Assembly: GCF_022440805.1 (NCBI RefSeq)
Contig: NZ_JAKNTK010000001.1
Span: 2,232,001 to 2,296,000, forward strand
Direction of reading: 5' to 3'
From: Holdemania massiliensis
Lineage (GTDB): Bacteria > Bacillota_I > Bacilli_A > Erysipelotrichales > Erysipelotrichaceae
DNA: 64,000 bases
Of the stretch, positions 1 through 6,238 are shown piece by piece. Under the pieces are notes generated by a model. The model worked only from the letters and a program-made list of their open reading frames with translations, made no database searches and had not been told where the DNA came from. Each line of letters starts with the position of its first letter. Position 1 is the first letter of the stretch. The position numbers and the translations under genes are program-made.

Positions 1-163
1 CACTCGGCTGATACACCCCTGCCAGCATTCGCAGAAATGTTGATTTGCCCGCGCCGTTGGCCCCGACCAGACCGTAAATGCTGCCCTCTTTGATGCTGCA
101 GTTCATCTGCCGGATCACGGTTTTATTGCGGAATTTCTTGCCGAGATTTTCTGCGACAATCAT
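1..163 (-). CDS. ABC transporter ATP-binding protein, N-terminal part (runs off the left edge)
   Basis: The reverse strand reads an ATG at 161-163 followed by about 54 codons open to the window edge. The protein begins like an ABC ATPase and carries a complete Walker A motif (GANGAGKST) at about residues 37-45, preceded by the usual beta-strand and a YGLVG stretch. It would energise an ABC transporter at the membrane; substrate and direction cannot be told from this fragment. Its ATG overlaps the stop of the acetyltransferase gene (ATGA, 160-163), so the two are probably translationally coupled. The remaining domains (signature motif, Walker B) lie outside the window. Confidence 0.9.
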   Translation of the reverse strand, partial: MIVAENLGKKFRNKTVIRQMNCSIKEGSIYGLVGANGAGKSTFLRMLAGVYQPS

Positions 164-738
164 ACTTTCACCTGCATCCGGCGCTCAACAGCCGGCTTTA
201 CCCAGCGAGATGTGAACTGCTGATCCAGCAGCTCCATCAAAATGCAGTCATGCCATTGCCCGCCGATCTTTTTTGCCTGGTGAAAACGGCCGCATTCTTC
301 AAAGCCGACCTTCTTATAACAAGCGATGGCCGGCAAATTATACGAATAGACCTCCAGCCGAACGCTGTGACAGTTTAAAAGGTTCAGACAATAATCACAC
401 AGAAGGCTTAATGCTTCCGTTCCGCAGCCTTGATTGTGATAGCTCTTTTCGCCGATCATGATCCCGACGCTGGCCCATTGATTGATCTGATCCCAGGCGG
501 TGATACCACAGGTTCCAATCGGCTGCTTGCTGTCGCGCGCTATGATCAGAAAATCCCGTCCGCCCTGCTCCATGGATCTGAGTGTTTCCGCTTCCTTATC
601 CAAGGTGATATTGGAAGCGGCCAGCGTCGTTCCCAGCGTCACTTCCAAATCATTGATCCAGCCGGCAATCCGTTCATATTCACGGCTGTCCAACGGTGAC
701 AAAATAACTTTTTCACCGATCATTTTCTTTAAGTTCAT
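160..738 (-). CDS. GNAT family N-acetyltransferase
   Basis: This 192-residue protein has the layout of a GNAT acyl-CoA-dependent N-acetyltransferase of the RimJ/RimL type. It shows a motif A-like NQGCGTEAL near residues 102-110 for acetyl-CoA pyrophosphate binding, followed by the SVRLEVYSYN and ACYKKVGFEE strands typical of motif B. The substrate (protein N-terminus, antibiotic or small amine) is unknown. A GGAG ribosome binding site lies 7 bases before the ATG. It is the first gene of a two-gene unit with the ABC ATPase, with which it shares a 4-base overlap. The promoter was not resolved. Family assignment is sound; any specific role is not. Confidence 0.85.
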   Translation of the reverse strand: MNLKKMIGEKVILSPLDSREYERIAGWINDLEVTLGTTLAASNITLDKEAETLRSMEQGGRDFLIIARDSKQPIGTCGITAWDQINQWASVGIMIGEKSYHNQGCGTEALSLLCDYCLNLLNCHSVRLEVYSYNLPAIACYKKVGFEECGRFHQAKKIGGQWHDCILMELLDQQFTSRWVKPAVERRMQVKV

Positions 739-785
739 CGCAATCTCCTACCTTTGCTTCTTTCATTATAGCTGAGCCGGGAAAT

Positions 786-813
786 GAAAAAAAGGCTCAA
801 TTTCTTAAGCCTT
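786..813 (-). terminator. Rho-independent terminator after the NifX-like gene
   Basis: On the minus strand an 8-bp stem (plus-strand arms 792-799 and 806-813, one G-U pair) with a 6-base loop is followed by a run of seven T. It sits 17 bases after the stop of the NifX-like gene and would end the mrp operon transcript. Confidence 0.8.
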
Positions 814-829
814 TATGACAGGATCAAAT

Positions 830-1216
830 TTAGGAATGCTTACCGCAGCTGCAGCTGTGGCCGGCTTGGTGATCATGATGATGCGAACAGGCGGCCTGCG
901 GATCATCCTGCAGTGAACCCTGCGCGTAGTTCTGCAATACCGTTTCCGCCTTTCCGCTCACGCCGCGGACAACGGTGATGCCCTGAGCTTTCAGCGCCTG
1001 ATACGCGCCTTCGCCCATCCCGCCGCATAAGCAGTCTGTCACTCCATGGGCCTTCAAAAAGCCGGCTAGTTCGCCATGCCCCTTGCCTTCGGTCGGGACG
1101 ACAGCGCTTCTGAGAATCTTTCCGGTTTCCAGCTCAGCGATCAGAAATGCCTGCGTCTTGCCGAAATGTCCGAAGACCTGTCCGTTTTCATAAGGAATCG
1201 CTGTGACTTTCTTCAT
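830..1216 (-). CDS. NifX/NifB-type dinitrogenase cofactor-binding domain protein with His/Cys-rich tail
   Basis: The protein (128 residues from the ATG at 1214-1216) matches the small Nitro_FeMo-Co (NifX/NifY/VnfX) family: N-terminal MKKVTAIPYENG, then GQVFGHFGK, then a CLCGGMGEGA motif. In nitrogen fixers this fold carries iron-sulfur or FeMo-cofactor intermediates; stand-alone copies are common in anaerobes without nitrogenase. The last 20 residues are unusually rich in His and Cys and look like a metal-binding tail. A longer in-frame start exists, but this ATG overlaps the mrp stop (ATGA, 1213-1216) and fits the family start. Coupling to Mrp points to Fe-S cluster or metal handling. Confidence 0.85.
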   Translation of the reverse strand: MKKVTAIPYENGQVFGHFGKTQAFLIAELETGKILRSAVVPTEGKGHGELAGFLKAHGVTDCLCGGMGEGAYQALKAQGITVVRGVSGKAETVLQNYAQGSLQDDPQAACSHHHDHQAGHSCSCGKHS

Positions 1217-2049
1217 TCGCTGATCAATCCTTCCAGCTTTTCCGCAGCCTTGTTCATCCATTCGCCCTCAAAGTCCTCAATCCGGCCGGCATCGCACAGA
1301 CTGGCAAACTGCGGATTGATCGGCAGCTGAGCCAGAATGTCCAGACCCTTCTGCGCTGCAACCTCATCCAGCTTGCTGTGACCGAAAACTTCGATTTTCT
1401 TGCCGCAGTCCGGGCATTCCAGATAGCTCATGTTTTCAACGACGCCCAGAACCGGAATGTCCATCATGTTTGCCATATTGACGGCCTTCGCGACGATCAT
1501 CGAAACCAGCTCCTGCGGTGAGGTCACGACGATAATGCCGTCCAACGGAAGCGACTGGAATACGGTCAGCGGAACATCCCCGGTTCCCGGAGGCATATCG
1601 ACAAACATAAAGTCGACGTCTGACCAGATCACTTCGCCATAGAACTGCTTGACCATGCCCGCTAAAATTGGACCGCGCCAAATTACTGGGGATTCTTCAT
1701 TGTCCAGCATCAGATTGACCGACATGATCTGAATCCCGGTCGAGCTGACCGCCGGCAGAATGCCATCGTCATTGCCATACGCCATCCCATGAATGCCGAA
1801 AACCTTCGGAATGGACGGGCCGGTAATATCGGCATCCATAACCGCGCTCTGATATCCGCGCCGCTGCATCGTTGTAGCCAAAAGCGATGTAACTAAAGAT
1901 TTGCCTACGCCGCCCTTACCGCTGACGACGCCGATAATTTTACGGATCCGGCTGTTCGGATTCGGTTTTTCCAAAAAACTCTGCGGCTGTTGGCGGCTGG
2001 CACAGTTCGCGCTGCAGCTGCCGCAGTCGTGATTGCATGTTTCACTCAT
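1213..2049 (-). CDS. Mrp/NBP35 family P-loop ATPase, iron-sulfur cluster carrier
   Basis: A 278-residue Mrp/ApbC-type ATPase that binds and transfers Fe-S clusters in the cytoplasm. The deviant Walker A GKGGVGKS lies at residues 44-51, followed by switch motifs (MDADITGPS, VDMPPGTGD) and a CPDC cluster-binding pair near residue 215. The N-terminus has extra cysteines (CNHDCGSC), as in Nbp35-like members. It is first in a two-gene operon with the NifX-like protein and ends just before a strong terminator. The paired arrangement suggests that the two proteins hand metal clusters to one another; the client enzymes are not visible in this window. Confidence 0.93.
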   Translation of the reverse strand: MSETCNHDCGSCSANCASRQQPQSFLEKPNPNSRIRKIIGVVSGKGGVGKSLVTSLLATTMQRRGYQSAVMDADITGPSIPKVFGIHGMAYGNDDGILPAVSSTGIQIMSVNLMLDNEESPVIWRGPILAGMVKQFYGEVIWSDVDFMFVDMPPGTGDVPLTVFQSLPLDGIIVVTSPQELVSMIVAKAVNMANMMDIPVLGVVENMSYLECPDCGKKIEVFGHSKLDEVAAQKGLDILAQLPINPQFASLCDAGRIEDFEGEWMNKAAEKLEGLISE

Positions 2050-2083
2050 ATCTCAGTACCTCAATTCTTTTCTCACGGTTTGT

Positions 2084-2113
2084 ATTATATCATTTCTGCG
2101 CCGAACAATCCAA
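2084..2113 (-). promoter_or_regulatory. Promoter of the mrp operon
   Basis: Minus-strand TATAAT (2084-2089) preceded by TGA (extended -10), with TTGGAT at 2108-2113 and an 18-base spacer. It lies 35 bases upstream of the mrp ATG. Pattern-based call, sigma-A type. Confidence 0.7.
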
Positions 2114-2361
2114 CGCTGTGCCTGAATTCTTTGCATTTTCTGCAGGCTGCGGCACCGGTCAGCTTGTTCAAAAAGATAACTGGAAAAATAAATGCCGTGA
2201 TTGCATCTGGCTAGCCGCAAAATGCTTCAGCCGCTGACCCCGCTGTTCATCTCGAAATCAAATTCTGGACGCCTGACCAAGATGTATCTTGGCTTCTCCC
2301 TGTCTGAATCCCATGATGAAAGCAAGATAAGCCGCAGTCTTTCAGCCAGGCTTAGGCAAAC
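2114..2361. other. Intergenic stretch with no recognised gene
   Basis: Between the mrp promoter and the tRNA terminator there are only short overlapping open frames on the plus strand. None has a convincing ribosome binding site or a recognisable product. No tRNA, repeat or clear hairpin was found here. It may contain gene remnants, but nothing can be supported. Confidence 0.5.
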
Positions 2362-2385
2362 AAAAAGGCTCCCTAGGGGAACCTT
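2362..2385 (-). terminator. Terminator after tRNA-Glu
   Basis: On the minus strand a 9-bp stem (arms 2365-2373 and 2377-2385 on the plus strand, one U-G pair) with a 3-base loop is followed by T5. It sits just downstream of the tRNA CCA end. Confidence 0.8.
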
Positions 2386-2395
2386 ATTTCATCCA

Positions 2396-2471
2396 TGGTG
2401 ACTCGTACGGGATTTGAACCCGTGAATGACGCCTTGAGAGGGCGCTGTGTTAACCGTTTCACCAACGAGCC
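2396..2471 (-). tRNA. tRNA-Glu (anticodon CUC), CCA end encoded
   Basis: The minus strand folds into a full cloverleaf. There is a 7-bp acceptor stem (GGCTCGT with ACGAGTC), a short D arm closing with GTG/CAC, an anticodon stem GCGCC/GGCGT enclosing loop CTCTCAA with anticodon CUC (reads GAG, glutamate), a 5-base variable loop, and a T arm ACGGG-TTCGAAT-CCCGT. Discriminator A is followed by genomically encoded CCA at 2396-2398. It has its own promoter and terminator, so it is a single-gene unit between mrp and rplT. Confidence 0.96.
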
Positions 2472-2482
2472 AGTGCTTAATT

Positions 2483-2511
2483 ATTATAGCTTATCTAGCT
2501 CACAAATTCAA
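2483..2511 (-). promoter_or_regulatory. Promoter of tRNA-Glu
   Basis: Minus-strand TATAAT (2483-2488) and TTGAAT (2506-2511) are separated by exactly 17 bases, placing the start site a few bases before the tRNA 5' end. The -35 abuts the rplT terminator. Confidence 0.75.
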
Positions 2512-2542
2512 CAAAAAACGGTGCGAAAATTGCACCGTTTTT
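2511..2542 (-). terminator. Terminator of the infC-rpmI-rplT operon
   Basis: A 9-bp perfect stem (2516-2524 with 2532-2540), a 7-base loop and T-runs on both strands lie 16 bases after the rplT stop. Symmetric A/T flanks would let it work in either direction. Confidence 0.88.
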
Positions 2543-2557
2543 CCTTGGGGTTCTGAC

Positions 2558-2917
2558 TTATTTCGCTAACGCTGTCTTTGCGGTCTCAACGATAGCCTTA
2601 AAGCCCTTCTCGTCATGAATCGCAATTTCCGACAACATTTTACGGTTGATCGTCACGCCGGCCAGCTTTAAGCCGTGCATCAGCTGAGAATAACTCAACT
2701 CATTCATTCTCGCTGCCGCATTGATGCGTGCGATCCACAGTTTGCGCATATCCCGCTTCAGCTGCTTACGTCCGATATAGGAGTAACGCAGAGAACGCAT
2801 GACCTGTTCATGAGCTGTACGATACAGCAGGTGCTTCGAGCCGAAATAGCCCTTCGCTAACTTTAATGTTCTTTTTCTTCTTGCGCGGGTAACAGTTCCG
2901 CCTTTTACTCTTGGCAT
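2558..2917 (-). CDS. rplT: 50S ribosomal protein L20
   Basis: A 119-residue, highly basic protein matching L20 over its full length. It begins MPRVKGGTVTRARRKR and contains the LAKGYFGSKH and RDMRKLWIARINAA motifs. L20 binds 23S rRNA early in 50S assembly and in Firmicutes also represses its own operon through the infC leader. It is the last gene of infC-rpmI-rplT and is followed by a strong terminator. Length and start are standard. Confidence 0.98.
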   Translation of the reverse strand: MPRVKGGTVTRARRKRTLKLAKGYFGSKHLLYRTAHEQVMRSLRYSYIGRKQLKRDMRKLWIARINAAARMNELSYSQLMHGLKLAGVTINRKMLSEIAIHDEKGFKAIVETAKTALAK

Positions 2918-2937
2918 GTTCTAACGTCCTCCTCTAA

Positions 2938-3132
2938 TTAATCCTGAATCAGGTACTTGATCCGCTTCATGTCCGTCTTATCGACCAACGCCGGCTTTCT
3001 CAGCTGTACCTTCTGTTTATGTGTTTTGTTCGCTGCAAAGTGAGAGATATAAGCATGGCTTCTCTTCAGTTTTCCGCTGCCTGTTCTTTTAACACGCTTT
3101 GCCAGCGCCTTTTTTGTTTTCATCTTTGGCAT
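2938..3132 (-). CDS. rpmI: 50S ribosomal protein L35
   Basis: A 64-residue basic protein starting MPKMKTKKALAKRVK, typical of L35, a late-assembling 50S component. The ATG at 3130-3132 has AGGAGG at an 8-base distance. A TTG two codons earlier is open but is not favoured by spacing. It lies 20 bases upstream of rplT and 22 bases downstream of infC, in the conserved order infC-rpmI-rplT. Confidence 0.97.
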   Translation of the reverse strand: MPKMKTKKALAKRVKRTGSGKLKRSHAYISHFAANKTHKQKVQLRKPALVDKTDMKRIKYLIQD

Positions 3133-3154
3133 AATCAAGTCCTCCTATACTTTT

Positions 3155-3682
3155 TTATTTCTTCTTCGGTGTCAGAACCACAGACATCGTATTGCCTTCC
3201 AAAGCCGGAGCCTTTTCCACAGAAGCAATATCCGACATCTGTTCGACGAAGCTATTCATAACCTTTTTGCCGACCTCCAGGCGCGTGATCAAACGGCCAC
3301 GAAAGCGCATATCAATCTTGACCTTCATTCCGTCCTCAACCCAGTTGCGGGCCTGACGAAGCTTCGTATCAAAATCATGCGTATCGATAACCGGGGATAA
3401 ACGCATGGGTTTTACCTCCGTGACATGCTGATTCCGTTTCGCCTCTTTCGCTTTTTTCTGAGATTCAAAACGATATCGTCCGTAATCCAGGATCTTGCAG
3501 ACCGGCGGATTTCCATTCGGAGCGACACACAGCAAATCCAGTTCATAATCGTAGGCTTTTTCCAGGGCTTCCCGGCGCATCATTACGCCTAACTGCTCAC
3601 CTTTTGGGCCAATGACTAAGACTTCCTTGAAACGAATGTTTTCATTGACCAGATCATCGTTGGTCATGACTTTCTTGCTAAT
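3155..3682 (-). CDS. infC: Translation initiation factor IF-3, probable AUU start
   Basis: IF-3 (175 residues) monitors start-codon pairing on the 30S subunit. Family motifs LVNENIRFKEV, PPVCKILDYGRYRFE and IDMRFRGR are all present. The best start is ATT at 3680-3682: it lies 8 bases after a GGAGG (3691-3695) and gives an ISKK beginning that resembles the MISKD start remembered for Bacillus subtilis IF-3. The upstream ATG at 3695-3697 overlaps the ribosome binding site itself, and the next in-frame ATG is five codons inside. AUU starts on infC are established in E. coli, where IF-3 uses them to repress itself. It is first in the infC-rpmI-rplT operon, behind an L20-type leader. Confidence 0.95.
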   Translation of the reverse strand: MSKKVMTNDDLVNENIRFKEVLVIGPKGEQLGVMMRREALEKAYDYELDLLCVAPNGNPPVCKILDYGRYRFESQKKAKEAKRNQHVTEVKPMRLSPVIDTHDFDTKLRQARNWVEDGMKVKIDMRFRGRLITRLEVGKKVMNSFVEQMSDIASVEKAPALEGNTMSVVLTPKKK

Positions 3683-3832
3683 AAACGACACCTCCATACT
3701 GCAAAAAAGCAGGTACTCCTAGAATACCCGCTTCTACTTACACAGTTCTCTTTGTGTTTGCAGCGTCAACCCAAGTCTGACAGACATCAGGTGAGAAGGG
3801 GCACTTCTACTTTCTACATACTTTTTCTTTGC
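3683..3832 (-). ncRNA. L20-type leader of infC, with attenuator hairpin
   Basis: The 150-base untranslated leader ends in an intrinsic terminator-like hairpin: an 11-bp stem, plus-strand arms 3709-3719 and 3722-3732, followed by T6 at 3703-3708. The hairpin sits just before the infC ribosome binding site. Upstream, the GTAGAAG-type repeats that flank the leader can form alternative pairings. This matches the Firmicutes L20 leader, where L20 binding favours the terminator and shuts down infC-rpmI-rplT. The assignment rests on position and pattern; no covariance model was run. Confidence 0.85.
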
Positions 3833-3838
3833 TTGTTT

Positions 3839-3867
3839 ACTTTACCACGGAACATGCTGCTTGTCAA
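3839..3867 (-). promoter_or_regulatory. Promoter of infC-rpmI-rplT
   Basis: Minus-strand consensus TTGACA at 3862-3867 and TAAAGT at 3839-3844 with a 17-base spacer, directly upstream of the L20-type leader. Confidence 0.88.
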
Positions 3868-3911
3868 AGGTTTTTTGATCAACATTTGTTTTGCCGCCTG
3901 GTCTTCGAAAA

Positions 3912-4766
3912 TCAGCGTTCCATAAAGTGATGCAGGGCTTCCGCCTGCCGCCGTCCATCCTCAAGACCTTCGCAATACAAGGCGTGCAGTTCGCTGCGGT
4001 CTTTTTCCAGACGGCCAATCGTCACCGGCTGCTGCGGCTGGATCACAAACACCTTGCCCTGCTTGCGCAGATCCTCGATTTCATCCAGCGTTTTATTGTA
4101 GCGCAGATGGCGTGTTTCCATCAGCTCGATCAGCTTGGGATAACGGCGGTATTTCGCTTTGATCAGGGGCATCAGTTCATTCGGTCCTTTTCGATATCCG
4201 GCACATTGGGTCAGCACGATGACGTTCTTTTCACAGCCCAGGCGCATCGCTTCCTTCACTGGAATGGAATCGCTGATTCCCCCATCCAGATATTCCTGGC
4301 CGTTTACTTTCACAGTGCGCGAAAGCAGCGGCAGGGAGCTGGATGCCTGCAGCCAGACGATATCCTGATGCAGATCTTCAATCAGGGGATATTCCGCTTC
4401 CCCGCTGGCCAGATTGGTGACCACCGCCCGAAACCAGCCGCGCCGCTGCTCATAGACTGCGTAATCATAGCGGTCCAGCTGATTGGGAATCGTATCATAA
4501 AGCATTTGCGCGCCGAAGAAATCACCGGTCTGCAGCCACGAACGAACGCTGCAGTAGCGCCAGTCATGAAGATAACTGACATTGACGCGGTAAGCCCGGC
4601 CGCGCTGTTTCGACAAAAAGCTGGCGGCATGACAGCTGCCGGCAGAAACGCCCAGCGTGCCGTCAAAATCCAAGCCGGCATCTAAAAACGCGTCCAGCAC
4701 TCCTGCCGTATAAACGCCGCGCATGCCGCCGCCTTCCAGAACCAATCCAATTTTAGTTTCGCGCAT
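3912..4766 (-). CDS. Patatin-like phospholipase
   Basis: A 284-residue member of the bacterial patatin family (YjjU/RssA-like). It has the oxyanion loop EGGGMRG at residues 11-17, the nucleophile elbow GVSAGS with Ser41, and the catalytic Asp in LDGGISDS near residue 162, so the Ser-Asp dyad is intact. It is predicted to hydrolyse acyl chains from phospholipids or related lipids. No signal peptide is seen, so it is probably cytoplasmic or inner-membrane associated. Its start lies 3 bases after the PPC-domain gene, suggesting one transcript. Substrate unknown. Confidence 0.9.
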   Translation of the reverse strand: MRETKIGLVLEGGGMRGVYTAGVLDAFLDAGLDFDGTLGVSAGSCHAASFLSKQRGRAYRVNVSYLHDWRYCSVRSWLQTGDFFGAQMLYDTIPNQLDRYDYAVYEQRRGWFRAVVTNLASGEAEYPLIEDLHQDIVWLQASSSLPLLSRTVKVNGQEYLDGGISDSIPVKEAMRLGCEKNVIVLTQCAGYRKGPNELMPLIKAKYRRYPKLIELMETRHLRYNKTLDEIEDLRKQGKVFVIQPQQPVTIGRLEKDRSELHALYCEGLEDGRRQAEALHHFMER

Positions 4767-4769
4767 GCG

Positions 4770-5171
4770 CTATTCACCGATCCTTTCTGCCTTTAATTCA
4801 TCATATCCGGTTAACGGATCCGGACTGCGGGTCAGCCGCCACTCCTTTAAGTGCAGCAGCACAATTTCCGCGGTCGTATGAACGAGACAGCCGGACGTCA
4901 GATGACCGCCGAAGGTCTGCAGATTTTGATCACAGACGCTGATATGGACATGCATCCCCTGCTCGCTGATCGTCCCGCTCAGCGAAACGATTTCGGCATC
5001 AACCTGTTTTTCATATATCGTTTCGCCGTCCGCCATCCGAAACCGGACATGGCTTAAACATCCAGCACAGGCAACAATCGCCGCGGCCTGAATGTGATGC
5101 TGATTACAATAATCTTCGATCGTTTCTGCCAGATCCTGCCCCGGCAGAACTCTGAAACATTCTGTCTGCAT
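4770..5171 (-). CDS. PPC/DUF296 domain protein
   Basis: A 133-residue single-domain protein of the PPC (DUF296) family. It starts with a FRVLPGQDL strand, has central ACAGCLSHVRFRMAD and HVHISVCD segments, and a GGHLTSGCLVHTTAEIV motif that normally holds a metal-binding His cluster. Bacterial members form trimers; some are called DNA-binding by analogy with plant AT-hook proteins, but no AT-hook is present here and the biochemical role is unknown. It is the promoter-proximal partner of the patatin gene. GAGG precedes the ATG at a suitable distance. Confidence 0.85.
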   Translation of the reverse strand: MQTECFRVLPGQDLAETIEDYCNQHHIQAAAIVACAGCLSHVRFRMADGETIYEKQVDAEIVSLSGTISEQGMHVHISVCDQNLQTFGGHLTSGCLVHTTAEIVLLHLKEWRLTRSPDPLTGYDELKAERIGE

Positions 5172-5252
5172 AAATAAAATCCTCTTTTCTGCCGCAGGCG
5201 AAACCTCACTGCCTTCAGAGGACAGGCAGCGGCCAAAGCTCCGCTTTTCAAA

Positions 5253-5278
5253 AGAAAAAACCGGAATCCAATCCGGTT
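5253..5278 (-). terminator. Terminator after the Asp23-like gene
   Basis: A 7-bp GC-rich stem (5259-5265 with 5272-5278) and a 6-base loop are followed on the minus strand by T6. It lies 6 bases after the Asp23-like stop codon and separates that gene from the PPC/patatin pair. Confidence 0.85.
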
Positions 5279-5283
5279 ATTTG

Positions 5284-5622
5284 TTAAAAGAGAAAGCCCA
5301 CAACTTTGACGTCAACCAGATTGCATTTCAGGCTGGTCATCTGCAGAATATTCTGATAAATCCGATCCTGCAGCGCTTCACAGACCGCATTCACGTTGGC
5401 TCCGTATTTCACTTTGATTTCCGCCATCACGTTTAAACGGTTGTTTGCGATTTTGCATTGAATCGGTTTTTTCAGAGTTGTCGGTTCGATTGCGTAAGCC
5501 TGGTCGACATCGTCCACCGAGATCTGCGCAATCGTTTCAAATACGCCTTTGGATAAGGCAATCAGGCCTGTGCCTTCGTCTTTTTCTTTAATTTGAATAT
5601 ATTCCTGAGCCAATTCATTCAC
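5284..5622 (-). CDS. Asp23/Gls24 family envelope stress protein
   Basis: A 112-residue Asp23/Gls24-like protein. It has the GLIALSKGVFETIAQISVDDV opening, where most members carry an I-x-I-x-x-V pattern, followed by the NRLNVMAEIKVKYGANVNAVC strand-helix typical of the family. Members associate with the membrane and respond to cell-envelope or alkaline stress. The gene is a single transcription unit with a good promoter at 5637-5665 and its own terminator. The ATG used sits only 3 bases after AAGG; an in-frame TTG three codons later has better spacing and may be the true start. Confidence 0.85.
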   Translation of the reverse strand: MNELAQEYIQIKEKDEGTGLIALSKGVFETIAQISVDDVDQAYAIEPTTLKKPIQCKIANNRLNVMAEIKVKYGANVNAVCEALQDRIYQNILQMTSLKCNLVDVKVVGFLF

Positions 5623-5636
5623 CTTCTTTTGTTCCT

Positions 5637-5665
5637 ATTATACCAGAGAAATCTGAAGTTGCCAA
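5637..5665 (-). promoter_or_regulatory. Promoter of the Asp23-like gene
   Basis: Minus-strand TTGGCA (5660-5665) and TATAAT (5637-5642) with a 17-base spacer, 15 bases upstream of the ATG. It is a sigma-A pattern rather than a sigma-B one. Confidence 0.82.
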
Positions 5666-5700
5666 AGAAAATGAAACAGGGTTCCACATTTTAACAGCGG

Positions 5701-6174
5701 CTATTTGAACGTGACTTCCGGTACCCGCTCATCCTGCAGCTGATCGGCGGCGATCTTCATGATCTTCGACGCGTTCTGAACGCCCGCCAAGGTTTTCGGA
5801 CAGCCGATCCGAACGACTTCCGCTTCCAGCTCCGCCACGCAGCCGCTCATTCCCGCCTCGCTCAGCGCCGCGACGATCGCTTCTTCAGTCTTCTTGTTTT
5901 GTTCTACCTGTCCCGCCTGCTGCAGCGCGTTCTGTTTTTCTTCGGTACTGGCCGAAGGCGAGGCGACGATGGATTGGGAATTCTGGGCCTGGGCATTATG
6001 TTTGTCCTGCAGCTGCTGCTGCATGGTGGCCAGGGAATCCTGATCCTCGTTTTGTCCGGTTAAAAGCTGATCGGGATTTAACTGTCCCTGATCGGCCGGC
6101 AGCGTTACATAGTAGATTGAAAGCATCAGAATCAATGTAAATAAAGTGAGAAATGCAAATGCCTGTTTATTCAT
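5701..6174 (-). CDS. SpoIIIAH-like membrane protein
   Basis: A 157-residue protein with one N-terminal transmembrane segment (residues about 7-24), a long Gln/Ala-rich linker, and a compact C-terminal domain (about 100-157) resembling the YscJ/FliF-like ring-building domain of SpoIIIAH. In Bacillus SpoIIIAH pairs with SpoIIQ across the forespore membranes. The rest of the spoIIIA operon is not here; isolated SpoIIIAH-like genes are common in Firmicutes. It is the last gene of the truB-to-RelA/SpoT run, after a 64-base gap. It suggests, but does not prove, sporulation capacity. Confidence 0.8.
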   Translation of the reverse strand: MNKQAFAFLTLFTLILMLSIYYVTLPADQGQLNPDQLLTGQNEDQDSLATMQQQLQDKHNAQAQNSQSIVASPSASTEEKQNALQQAGQVEQNKKTEEAIVAALSEAGMSGCVAELEAEVVRIGCPKTLAGVQNASKIMKIAADQLQDERVPEVTFK

Positions 6175-6238
6175 ATCACGGCCTCCTGCTCACTTGTACT
6201 GTATGCTGCAGTCAGCGGGGTTATGAGTGATTTGAAAA

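Noticed and set aside
2037..2401. Short plus-strand frames between mrp and tRNA-Glu
   Set aside because: They overlap each other and the mrp promoter, lack ribosome binding sites and show no family features.
3891..4685. Long plus-strand frame (264 codons) opposite the patatin gene
   Set aside because: It is the antisense shadow of a clear patatin gene with an intact Ser-Asp dyad; it has no ribosome binding site or recognisable product.
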